This document shows, piece after piece, positions 37,373 to 48,720 of a stretch of 64,000 nt of DNA (position 1 is its first letter; the number at the start of each line of letters is the position of its first letter). The stretch comes from Patiria pectinifera (Eukaryota > Echinodermata > Asteroidea > Valvatida > Asterinidae), in assembly GCA_029964075.1 (NCBI GenBank), contig CM057133.1, positions 10,130,699 to 10,194,698 of the forward strand. The letters are read 5' to 3'. The translations under genes were made by a program, and so were the position numbers. Under the pieces are notes generated by a model, which did no database searches, was not told the DNA's origin, and was given only the letters and a program-made list of their open reading frames with translations.

Positions 37373-37811
37373 CAAGGGCGGATCCAGGAATGTTTGCGGG
37401 GGGGGGGGGGTTCATCATCAAATTAATGCTGAATGGGGACCGTTTTTTCCCCCGGACACTTGGCCTCCGTAAAATCAATATGTGGGGGGAAGGGGGGGGG
37501 GGTTGTTAAGGCTCGTACCATACTTTCAATGGGGCCGCTGTTCAAATAATTCGACCATCAAATCATCGGACCAACACTATATCACAGAATAGTGTACACA
37601 GAATAGTGTACAAATACCCCCGTGACCCAGCTGGCCCTGTCCATATTTTGTGCACAGGCGGACATTATTACCAGTATAGTTATTTTTGGGTGTCAGAGCA
37701 GGGAGGGGGGGGGGGGCGGTTCACATTATTATTGATGTCTTTCTATGAAAAACACTTGAGTCAGAGCTGTTTTTTTTTTTACTCCCAAACCCCCCTCTGG
37801 ATCCGCACCTG
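37373..37811. mobile_element. hAT-like MITE (module copy B)
   Basis: The second copy of the element at 9452-9856, with ends CAAGGGCGGATCCAGG and GGATCCGCACCTG and the same CATTA flanks. It is slightly longer because its G-runs are expanded (near 37397-37410 and 37483-37502). Confidence 0.72.
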
Positions 37812-40189
37812 CATTATAAAAGACCCGTATAGCTCGTTGTTTAACTCTTTAAGAGTAGGAAGCCAGGAATCAACCCTCTATCATCATCGTGTTTTTAGCT
37901 TATGAATTCACGGACGTTTTTACACTAATTTCATAAATATAGGGCATATAAGTTTTGGACATTAGCTCTCATATATAAACGTCATCATTTCAAGCTCTGT
38001 CTTTAAGGTCTTTGTACTGACCAGAAAGTGGGCGGAGAGTATCGCTAAAGTGGGCGTGTTTGGGAGTATTAAGGGATCATAACGTAAACATGACTCAGCG
38101 TTCTGTTGTATCGAACAAAGACAATTATTACAAACCAAGATATACAATATCTCAGATATCAATTTATTGATGTTCACTAAGTCCGAAATAATTGAGCTGC
38201 AACTTAGAATAAAAAGATGAAAAAAGTATCAAACAAGGTACAATTTTTTGTTATACAAGGGAAATCTTTAGAAATAGAATATAATAACGTTGTTCCAAAT
38301 TGTAAATATTCAATGCGTTTGTACTATTTTTACTTGGATCGAAGTCATTATGGGAAATTTTGTTATAGCATCATTTTGAAACTTCAACAGGTTAAGCTAC
38401 AAATATTCTAATTTGCATTTTGAGTAGTGCTATTATTGAAAACGAACAAAGTGCACGAAAAGCAATTAAATTTATATGCCTTTAAATGTAAAACTTAGCA
38501 TAAAAATGATGCTAGATTCATCAATAATGTGCACACAAATTTAACATTAATATTCCGGTAAAAGGCCCTTATAAAATCAACTCACTTGTTTTAAGATATT
38601 TTATCTTTGCTACAGTTCTATTTGTTAGCCTTTGCTAAACTACTCTATGAAATGGAAAGAATATCTTACAAAGAAACCTCATTCTAAAGCTGAAGATGTA
38701 ATCCATCTGCTGTTACACAATAAGCAATACTTATACACACTTTAATGACATGTCTTATTTGAAAAAAAACGTGTTCAGCTTACACTTATTATTATATGAC
38801 TGGTAAACATCTTACTCAAATACTTGTACCAAAAGCTGATGTTTGTTGCAGGATTATTTATTTACAATTACCTTACAATCACCATATAGGCACAACGGAT
38901 CATTTGCATTTATCCCAAAAGTAACCCATAGTTATAAAAAAAACCCTTGAATTAAAGATCATACTTGAAATAAACACCCCTTGAAATTATCCCACCTGGC
39001 TTCTTGTCATTTTTAGACTAAATCAAGAAGCTAGTTGATTTTTTAACGATCCTTTAACTGACTGAAGTGTTTTAAAATCAAGAGTGCTAGTAACGAAACC
39101 GTGCTTCTTGTGTGTGGGTTTTCACTGTTTTCTGGAAAACGCACTATTCACTGATCTAAAACTTCAACAGGTTAGATTTGAACATTCTTCTTTGAATTTA
39201 GAGTGGTGTTATTTTTAGGAACGATAAAAATGCATGAAAAGCAAATGATCCTAATGTGCCGTTAATAAAATCGTGACTACAACATATACAGTTTTCTGTA
39301 CACGAAAACAATTTACAGAAACGAAAATGTTGCAAAATCGGACAATTTCTTTCAGTAGATTTCCAATAAACGATTGAAATGCTCAGGAAAGCAGAGTGAA
39401 TGATTGCAACATTAATTAACCGCTTGAACAAACTAAGTTGCAAAACTGTTCACAACTATTTAATTCTTTCAAAACTTTTCACAACTATTACATAAACATC
39501 GCAACTATTTTATTGTGTTATTCAGATCTACCTGTTCACCTGGTTTAATTGTTTCTTATGAACATATTCTGAAAATAGCAAATGTGAGGAGAGGAATGCT
39601 TACTACTTGGTAGTTTTGAAATTATTTCACACTATGTCTATCTGGTTTCTTAGACACTTTTGACTTTCCCTGAACAGGATGCTAAATTGCATACACATTC
39701 ATTTTAATTTCTGCAGTAATTGCAGAATACTGACATGTTACATTCAGCTCGAGAAAATTCCTTTCTGTTCCAATTTATTGTATACTTTCATTGATTATTC
39801 TTTCAGGCGGGGCAAAGATTAATTTCTGACAACTTGGTTTCACTATAGCTGATCTTATGCATTGTGTGGTCCATTATTATGACGGCAGCAATTCAAGGTG
39901 TGAACGACAAAGACAAATGAAAATGTGGACGCTGGAATTATTCTTGGTGGAAATACACCACAAAATTGTTTAATTCTTTGAATATGTATTTCGTGTGGTT
40001 GCCTTGGATGTGTTCAGGAATGTTCAGCGTTATGTCTCTGGCAATCGTCAAGTGACTCGTTAGAGTTGAGAGAAAATAAGAAACGAAATTTAAGTCTCAT
40101 AGAATTGAATTTCCTGCCTTAGCAAGAAAGGGACGAGAGAGAACAGTTTTTGACAGAAATCACGTGATGCAGCTGCATGTAGCATTTGC
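37812..40189. other. spacer, second copy, nothing coding
   Basis: Collinear with 9857-12529. AT-rich, with no exon I can support. Confidence 0.65.
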
Positions 40190-40830
40190 CCTTGGAGGAA
40201 TCGAACAGAAGCCAGAACTTCGGATGGACCACCCCAAATGTCCAGAGAACACGGCTAAAACATACAACCACCCTTCAGGCTAAATTCAGCCAGATATAGG
40301 CAAGAGACAAGAAAAGCGCGTAGCCTAATTAAGTATACAGAAAACAACAAAGTAGCCCTGGTCTGGATTTTGGACCGTAGATAAAGGAAGATGGAAAGCA
40401 GGAAAAGTACGTAGCACTATGTAAAGTTGAACCGGGTACCGATTGCGTAGAGGCAAGCAAGCACTGCAATGCTTAGTCAGTCAATGCAGTAACCCTGGCA
40501 AGATTTGAACCATGGACGCGGGGAGGTAGTAGGAGTAGCACTAAGCTGAGTAAATTCACACAGGCTAGATATAAACCGGTACTGATTGTGTATATGCAAG
40601 CAAGCAACACAGTGCTTAGTAAAGTAATGCAGTAGCCTGTAACCCTGACGGGATGTGAACCGTGGACTCGGGGAGGTAGTAGGCAAGGGAAGTAGCACTA
40701 CGTGAAGCTATGTCAATCCACACAGTCTAAATACGAACCGGGGACCGACTTTGTAGACGCACTGCAATGCCAATTAAGTCCTGACTGAATTGGACCCGTA
40801 GACATGCCGAGGTGGAAGGCAAGGGCGTAT
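40190..40830. repeat. degenerate tandem repeat, second copy
   Basis: The same array as 12530-13060, with the box GATTTGAACCATGGAC near 40504 and further degraded boxes near 40650 and 40790. It contains about 90 extra bases near 40235-40325 that copy A lacks. Confidence 0.55.
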
Positions 40831-41431
40831 TGTTCCATCAGACAGCTGTGAATTCACGACGTCTTGGGATATGAACCACCTCCCACAGGTCAGAGGAAAA
40901 TAGAGAATCATTTTGTTCAGCTCAATCAATTCTTGATGACGTATGCATGTTATCAATAATTTGATTGATCACCTAATGCTTTCACATTCTGCCAAATCGA
41001 CTTAATTAAAGTGGTCACCCGTGCCCTTCAACAAAATCGATTTTTAATTATATTAAACATTTCTTCATGTGTATGTTTTATTCCAATAACAAAACTTCCC
41101 TTCTTGTTTTTTTTTTACGTCTGCAACCACCTATAAATCGGTTTTTATTTTAGGCACAAGAAAAAAACCATTCGCTTTGCGAGCAGACTGGCTCCGGTCA
41201 GTACATTTTGATACTGATTGTGAGGCGGGGACCAACCTTTCATGCGAGAACGGAGTTATTGTCTGACGGAATTACTTCGATATTGCAAAGTAATAATTCA
41301 ATAACTAAACATAGACCGAATAAAATGAATAATTTGTGTTTTGCTAGTATAAAATAACAACTTTTTTTTTCATTTCGCAACGCTGTGATTTATATGTCAG
41401 CACATTAATGCCATCTTTCTTTATCAGTTAA

Positions 41432-43752
41432 TTAAACATAGTGGACATTTGGAAGATTTTGCATGACCACTTGCTGGAAACTATCTGCATCTGGACCTCT
41501 GTACCCAAGCCAAAACGTATGTAGTTGAGGCAGACGGCGGAGATGATCAGTAAGACTCGTTACTCCAGACAAGCTGAATTCATTTAGGGGAACAACAAGC
41601 CACCGCAAACCATGCCTGTCAGGAAGGAGGCTGATCAGGTCTGGGACGTCATTATCATCCAGTCCACATGAGCCTAATTTCAACGAAGACAAGGACTGAG
41701 GAGCAAGTGAAGCTACACCAGCAAGACGTCCGTGGAGGTTGGTATCGGACAAAGTTATGCATTCCAACCGATTACAACCATCCAGTGCCTTCCCTAGTCT
41801 AATGACGTCGTCATACGTTCGTTTACGCAGATCGACCACCTGGATCTGATTGCATACACGGGATCCTAACACACAGTCATCATCAAAGCCAGACTTCTCA
41901 TCAATATCCAGACGGAGCCCAATTTGACCACGAAGTATCCCATCCATCTCTTCAAGTGTTTCTTCTAAGGTCTGCACCTCCTCGGTCGGTTGTTCAGACA
42001 TGATGTAAGTGACTTTGAATGGGTTATCTGCCACAATTCCCGTGACTGGTCTGATGTTACCACTCAGTAGCATCTCCCTCAGCAGCGTCAGGTCTTCGTG
42101 CGATCTACAAGTGATAAAAAAATGAGGATGTACTGCAGTGTTGTCACGCATGAGTAGATCATTGATATCCCTCAGTAGCGTCAAATCGTCATGCGATCTG
42201 CAGTGGACATTGAAGCCCTTAAGTTCTACTAGTGGCTGACGGAGACACTGCAAGTAATACCGCATTGCTAACAGATCCTCCTGACTATCACATTCCGCTC
42301 CAGTTGGTCGGTCTAGCTTATCAGCCATTTCGTCAGAACCAGACTCGAATACTAACAGGCGCACCAGTTTCTGCAGTGTAACCTCCTCATGCCGACTTCC
42401 TTCGTTATGTTGTTTTTGTACGTGCTTCAGGATGAGCTCAGTAGCTGGAGACCCCAGTGATATGCCGCATGCAAACCGAAGCAGAGATTCCAGTGCATGG
42501 ACATTGTCTGGATTGATCTGCTTCAACGTCTTCCAAAAAATTCTTCTTGAACATATCTTCTTGCGATACAAGTTGACAAAGTAGTATGCTGCACAATACT
42601 CCTGAAACGTCCTGTGAAGGAACGTGACTATTACCGTGAGGCCGTCTACACTCTCGTACGTTTCCTGTTGTATGAAACCACTTTCTTCAGATGCATCATC
42701 CAAGACAGATGCACAGTCATCGAATTCTTTATTCGTCAATACGGGTTGGCGGTTATCAAGTAACCCATCCAACGCGACACGTCCCAGAACTGTAAGTGCA
42801 CTCTCCAAACGCTGCTTCCAATCTTCTCCACAGCGGCGCCGAGCAAGAAACTCCGTGAATTTTCGGTACAGCTGCGCTAATCGGTCAGGCAAGTGCGACT
42901 CACCGAATTTGAAAATGTGGCAAACTATCTGACAAATAACTGGAATATGCGCCAACTGTCGAAGGATTTTCTTGGTCTTCATGATTTCAATTAATTCGCG
43001 TCCCTTACCCTCCTCAGCTCTGAAGTATGTCCTAATGTATTCCTCTGTGTTTTCCTCTGTGAATCCGGATGTTTCAACACACAAAGACCCGGGGTAACCT
43101 TTGACAATATCCTCGACCTTATGTGGCCGAGTTGCTACTAACACACGGCTTTGTTGTAAGGCCTCCTTGTGCAACACATTGTACAGGCAGTAGATGTCCG
43201 CCGAAGGTTTAAGAAACTTTGGCTGAAGTTCATCTAAACCGTCCAATAAGAACACGGTTTCACTTTGGTTGCAAGTAATTATTTTGATTAAATCATCGCG
43301 ATTTGGCCGTTCATCTCGCAGAAAGCATTGGTCTAAAATTGCATCAATAATGTTTGATGTTTTCATTTTTTTCAGCTCGATCAAGAACAGAAGCTTGAAT
43401 TTGGCAAGTTGGTTAGATGTTGCCCAAGTGTGTGCAAATCTCTTGAAAAGAGTTGTTTTTCCGAACCCAGCCCCGCCTGAGAGAATTATCATTAAATTCT
43501 TAACCTTTTCTGGATTAAGCAAATCTGTCCAAGACTCTAGGGGTATTTGATGAGGTTTTCGCACAGGAATTTCCCCCTCTGGTGTGGTCAAATCTTCGTT
43601 GAAAGACTCTTCGATAGATTTAAGGAGCTGCAACTCAGTATAAAGATCATCAACTTCTGCTATCGATCTTGAGGGGTTAACTGGCCGTTTGGGGATGAAT
43701 AAAGTCTTGTACACATTTTGCAGCTTTTCCTGGATAAGCTTCAGGACCGTTC
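41432..43752 (-). CDS. NLR copy B exon 3: NACHT and LRR
   Basis: The acceptor tcaacag (minus strand, AG at 43754-43753) is entered in phase 1, as in copy A. The frame is open for 2321 bases to the TAG at 41432-41434 and ends LPNVHYV. Single-exon NACHT-LRR coding is common in expanded invertebrate NLR families. Many amino-acid differences from copy A lie in the NACHT and linker, including around the region before Walker B. Confidence 0.95.
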
Positions 43753-46700
43753 CTGTTGATTAAATGATTATTATATAGTCAGATCGATTTTATTTGAGCT
43801 TGAAAATTATTATAGTTTTACAAAACTATGTTAATTTATTGGTCTTATCTTGTCAAGATGACCAGTTTAATCACTCTTTCAAAACAATGTGAAAATCTTG
43901 TCAGCACCGGCACTCTCTACTAAACGGAAATAAAACCTCTTTTACGCTGAAGTGTGGGCCTAACTTTCGTTCTGTATGATTTTGTCCTCCATTATTACCA
44001 GATTTTTTTTCCTGCAATATTTATTGAAGAATATATTCGGAGAACCAAAGATACTGTGTATGGTTGATCAGTTATGTGCCTTTACAAACATACTTAAATG
44101 AATAAATAAATAGATAAGATAAAACCAATTCACCGCGCTGACTTGGGAACGATTGAGCTTTTGAAATTGTATTATTGGGCAGGTTCTATTTGCATTTGTC
44201 TGAATTGTATGCAAGCGTGGAAAGACCTCCGTCCAATGAAAATAATCTTCCGATCCTGAAATTCGCTTTCACAGACCTCTTACATCTGACGTCATATCTC
44301 AGGGCAGGACTTTGTTCCACTGTATCACTGAATTGAAATAACAAACATCCGCAGCAATGGCCGCCAGTGCAATCGGTCTATTGAAACACTTTACTGTTAA
44401 CACTCCTACAGATAACACGACCGAGATAACTTACCTTCATCAACGCACAGAGCTGATGCTGGTTCTGGCTGAGGATGGCCATCATTTCCTGGGTAAAAAA
44501 GTACAAACCACAGCAGGCGAAAACATGAATCATCAGTCACATTATTAATTCGATTTTAATATTGCAGTGCAAACGTGTTCCTTCCCTTGCATATATACAC
44601 ACCATTGCTACATGCTCAAACCAAATTGTTATTATGATGTTGTCCACAGCATGACTCATCGAGTATCGCAACCCTTACAAATAGACGGACGACCGAACAA
44701 ACAAACAGGGGTTGCAGGTAATAACAATTGACATTTTAGTAATATGCATATGACTGAGGAAAGATTAACAAGTGTGACGACACGTTGCACAAACTGTTAC
44801 CGGAACTTCGTTGTTTGTGATATCAGGGTTTTAGTTATAAATAACGTTATCGTGAAACACTGAGATATCGTTACCCGTGTCAGCAATCAGTGGGCTTGAT
44901 TCTCTCGGTTCTTCCGGTGTTTGCGATTGTTGCCCAATTCCTGGATGCAGGTGTAAGATCGAGAACAAATTGCGTCAACCGTAAACCGATGCATTAATCA
45001 TCGTTCCAAATACAGCAAGTTAATAACGCTTAATAAAATGAAGGTTATAAATACAGCAATATTTCATAACAAACATTTATTCCGATACCAAATTATAGAT
45101 GTTTATGAATATATTCTTATGATTATAATCGCTATCGTTACTGAAATTATAGGTCTCAGAGAATAATTGTTATACATGTTTATATTTCAAATTGTTTTAT
45201 CATCTGTTTTTATTGACAGTATAGAGCCACGCCTTTACAAAATTGTAAGTCTTGTTCTGTTAAAACAAGGAAAAGTGCTTTAATTTGCCGGAGATCCGAA
45301 ATCTCTTTATCCTTAATATCACACGCATGTTTACAAATTATTATTTCCGCTTTAAAATGTTTCTTCGTTTCGAAAAACGAATATCCCCTTACCTTTTCGT
45401 TTTCTGCATTTCCTAATGCATTTATCTGCAATAACAACATACAAAAATTGTCGCTATTTTTGAAGCATCTCATATTTGAAATGGGGCCAAAATAATAAAT
45501 GGAATTCTAAAGCTCCTAAATTTATTCTCAAAAGATCGTAGATTGAAAACAACTTGGGGGGGGGGGGGCGCAGGCATTTAAGAGGCTGCTTGAATATGAT
45601 TTTGTTCGGTCACGAAACAGTAATGTTTAATCACCTCACTTCCAATAATTTTTCCCGACTTTCTTCGGAATCGTGCCGGCAACTCTCAAACATTTTGTCA
45701 AGAGTAAAATAGCAAAACTTTGAGTGTCCTGTATCAATTTTAGTTTTGCAATCAGCTGCAGGCACGGTTCAAGATCGATTTTTTTTTTTTTTGGGGGGGG
45801 GGGGGGGGGACTAGACCCTTTGCATGTGATGTCACGTGATATGATCACCTTATTTATTTCGGCAAAATTGCCGCAACAGCCTTTGTTTTTGTTAATAAAA
45901 AAATATATATATATATTTTTTTGGGGGGCGGGGGGAGCCTAAGTGTATTTTCCTTAACGTACTGAACCGCGCCTATTTAATGTTGCGCAAGTCTCGGACT
46001 TTATACGCACTATAATCCTTTGTGCCATAAAATCTTGTGCAGAACGAAACGTTGCGCAAGTTAAGAAATAAATTGTGGCGCAAGTACGCCAATGCATAAA
46101 GATTCGTGAAATCGCGATATTGACTGCTGGGTTGGATCCACTGAACAGCTTCCCCATAATTCGCATTGCCTACCCTTGTATGAATATTACACACATAATG
46201 AGCGCTTTACCTCAATTACTTGCATATTTTACCAGTAAAAATCTTATTATTACTTTTTGAGTAGCTACAACGTCGCTCCTGTTGTTCCGGACAATAGTCT
46301 GCGGGGTAGGTGGAGGGGGGGGGGGGGAATTGATCCAATAGCCACCACGCCACCCCTAGTTCAAAAGTGGGGCAATGTACTCCCCCGTCCAAGGGATTTA
46401 CAACCATGTAAGATATTCATGTCCAAAACATTGTAAAAATATGCTTATCAATTTATGGAATCTAAACAACGCATAATGGCAGATAAACTCGAAGCCTGCA
46501 TGTGTGTAGACGTGTAAAAACTAGCATGTTTGTTTATGGTGTAAATCGAGGATAATCTATTGTTCCTCTTCCCCTTTTCCTTTGTTTATACTCTAACTTT
46601 CTTTTGCGGCAGCTCTCATTGTACACGTTTTCTTTGATGGATCAATTCATTGATGGATGTTGCACGCGTGTGTCCTCGATTTACAACATAAACAAACGCA

Positions 46701-46853
46701 ACACTACTTACATATTCCCACACATACGCCCACTGTTGATACAAGACCGAAAATAATCGCAAGGGTATATCCTGTATTCCAGTCAGATGTCTCACTCCCA
46801 CTTGTAGTTGGTGTAATTGCACTAGATACGTTCATGCTTCCTAAATCTGCCAT
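41432..46853 (-). CDS. NLR copy B: membrane-anchored NACHT-LRR protein
   Basis: Predicted join on the minus strand 46853-46712, 45425-45393, 43752-41432: 2496 nt, 831 residues, fully open. Exon 1: a 28-residue N-terminus with one N-x-S sequon (Asn8) and a membrane segment (about 29-47). Exon 2: basic and Cys-containing KCIRKCRKRK, a possible palmitoylation site. Exon 3: Walker A GGAGFGKT at 151-158, Walker B VFLLDGLDEL at 225-234, VLVATRPHK near 262-270, the winged-helix FLHRTFQEYCAAYY near 437, two repeats of the form CRSH(D/E)DLTLLR, then LRR-like strands from about 720 to the end (SLSSLKLGSCGLDDNDVPDL). NACHT is an ATP-driven oligomerisation module and LRRs usually sense or restrain. A type III single-pass topology with the NACHT in the cytosol is predicted. 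No Death, CARD, Pyrin or TIR domain is visible. Exon 3 is firm; exons 1-2 are inferred. Confidence 0.78.
44435..44488 (-). CDS. candidate cassette exon in NLR copy B intron 2
   Basis: 54 nt bounded by acceptor ttttttacccag and donor gtaagt on the minus strand. The length is a multiple of three, and in the phase left by exon 2 it is open (NDGHPQPEPASALCVDE), so it could be included or skipped without breaking the frame. The other frame reads EMMAILSQNQHQLCALMK, which looks more protein-like but does not fit the phase. The plus strand has an ATG frame at 44357-44548 as a rival. Copy A lacks this segment. Low confidence. Confidence 0.3.
45393..45425 (-). CDS. NLR copy B exon 2: basic juxtamembrane exon
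   Basis: 33 nt, acceptor attgcag, donor gtaagg, phase 1 on both sides, reading Y-KCIRKCRKRK-G across the joins. Same length and phase as 19000-19032 in copy A. Six to seven basic residues follow the membrane segment directly. Confidence 0.72.
45545..46340 (+). repeat. poly-G tracts and GCGCAAG repeats in NLR copy B intron 1
   Basis: Long G-runs occur near 45557, 45793 (after a T-run) and 46315, plus an AT-dinucleotide run near 45903-45917. Between them (45980-46090) the short motif TTGCGCAAGT or a close form appears three times. No coding frame is supported. Confidence 0.75.
46712..46853 (-). CDS. NLR copy B exon 1: N-terminus and transmembrane anchor
   Basis: It encodes MADLGSMNVSSAITPTTSG and onward, then TLAIIFGLVSTVGVCVGI, with donor gtaagt in phase 1 from 46711. 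An in-frame upstream ATG exists (frame open to 46937), but the start at 46853 is chosen because its context and first residues (M-A-(D/E), Met7-Asn8 sequon) match copy A. The sequence is much more diverged from copy A than the NACHT exon is. Confidence 0.66.
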
Positions 46854-47383
46854 TTCTATTCCTATGTAAAAAATAAAATAAAATAAACTCACTACCGAAT
46901 AATATACCATAAAGGGGAAATATGCCAGCGCCAGCATCTGGTGCTAATGGTTGTGTTTGGAACTTGAACATACTATCCTGAATCATTAGTCTCTAGACCG
47001 ATTGCATCCCAGCTATCCAGGGTAGTTTTTTTTTACTCTCGTACGTCGTAAGATGGCGTTGTTGGCAAACCGAGTCCACTTAATATATTATTTTGACTCG
47101 CGTAATTAATTATTCATGACACTTCCAAATACGGATTGACACGATTTCTGTCCAATCACATAGCTTTTACAAATAAAGCTGGCCACCCCGGCAACACGGA
47201 CTCATCTCTAGTCAGAGAATCGGACAACCGTCCCTTCCCTGCGTTTGGGCTTCTTTGGCTGCCTCTAGCTAGGACTAGCTAGGTTCTTGTCCAAAAAATA
47301 TGACCTCGTAGATAAAAAATAAGGAATATCACCTCGTGTAGGGTAACATTACAAAGTCATAGCGGTCAACGTGGGATTGGCTA
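46854..47383. other. region upstream of NLR copy B, nothing recognised
   Basis: Expected to contain the promoter of copy B, but no core element can be assigned. It is not similar to the region upstream of copy A. Confidence 0.5.
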
Positions 47384-48495
47384 CACTGTAAAAAATTGCG
47401 TGATTTAACAGTTGTTTTTCTGTTGAAATTTCTGTAAATTTACAGTAGATGTTACTGTTTTCGGATTTTTCTGTAAATCTACAAATTTGTTATTGCCTAC
47501 GTACAGTTTTCTCCATTTCGCTGTTTGGTTACGGTATATTCGCTGTTAAACTCAAATTTTGTGGACGCACAAGGAACATCATGTTTTGAACAAGCCCCCG
47601 TTCTGACTCTGTTAGAACACAGTCACATCGCTGTCGGTCAACAGAGAATCATCTTTTTTTGTACAGGGTTCGGCCGTATCGCGTGATTTTTCACTGGTAG
47701 GCGGTAGTAGTGCAGCGTTACTGTGGCATAAACGCTGAAGGGTACCAGTATGTTGTCAAGGAAGGCGCGCGCGGGAGTCGGACTATACAGTACCATACAA
47801 GTTCCCGTTGCGTCCATGCGTATGCATACGGTAGCATCTTGGAGCAAATTTACCTATCCGTTTCTGCTTACATGTTTGTATTTTGTATTGTAAATGACTA
47901 TTACTCTCAAGGAGAAGCGCTATAGAGAAGCAGTTTCAGTTTGTAAGCCTGATTGTCAACGACAACACATTTGAAAGTTGCTTGGTTGTCATTGCAGCAT
48001 GACTCGCCGTAAGCCAACGTGCAAGTATCTACATTCGCACCTTCATGGGTTTTATCGATAGCACCGCCATTACATGACGTGTAACAAGTATCTGCATGTG
48101 AAGTACGTTCATTATACGAGAATATCTGTGTACTGAGGCTCACACAGTACCTGTCATTCGCAATCTTCGATACAAACATGAACACTTTGTCGTTTATCGG
48201 CCCCCATCAAATAATCACCGTTTAAACAAAAACAACATTTTGTTCAGCAACAGAGAGTTGTTAGGGAACAAAAAAACAGCGAATGTGCTGTTAGGTTACA
48301 AAACGACTACACTTAATCATCTGTTACAAAACAGTAGAATCCTCTGTAAATGAACAATATCAAATAAAGTAGAATCTGCTGTTAATGTAAAGAGAAAAAA
48401 GAAACAGTAGAATATACTGTACAAAAACAGTAACTCCTGTAATGCCAATTGACAATAGAATCAACTGTTATTGAACAGACATTTTTTTAACAGTG
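47384..48495. mobile_element. non-autonomous DNA transposon, TIR CACTGT, TA flanks
   Basis: The left end CACTGTAAAAAATTGCGTG and the inverted right end CACTGTTAAAAAAATGTCTG match, and both continue to a shared AACAGTTG. TA stands directly outside each end (47382-47383 and 48496-48497), as expected for a TA target duplication. Subterminal regions are full of short CAGTAGAAT/CTGT motifs. No transposase was recognised in 1112 bp. The superfamily is uncertain. Confidence 0.75.
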
Positions 48496-48720
48496 TAACG
48501 ATATGTAGAAAAACAAATGTGAACAGCTGGATTTGCTATAGGTAGACTGGTTCCCAGTCCCTCTATCATCGACTCTGGCTATATAATTGATTTGGTATTC
48601 CCACAATGCAATTGGTAGGAGCAGGGACTATATATTGGACAATTCCTACCCCTCAAATGGCTGTATTTGTCTGAGATGTTAATGCTTTTGGTGTTGGCCT
48701 GCACCTGTAAATTGTACCTT

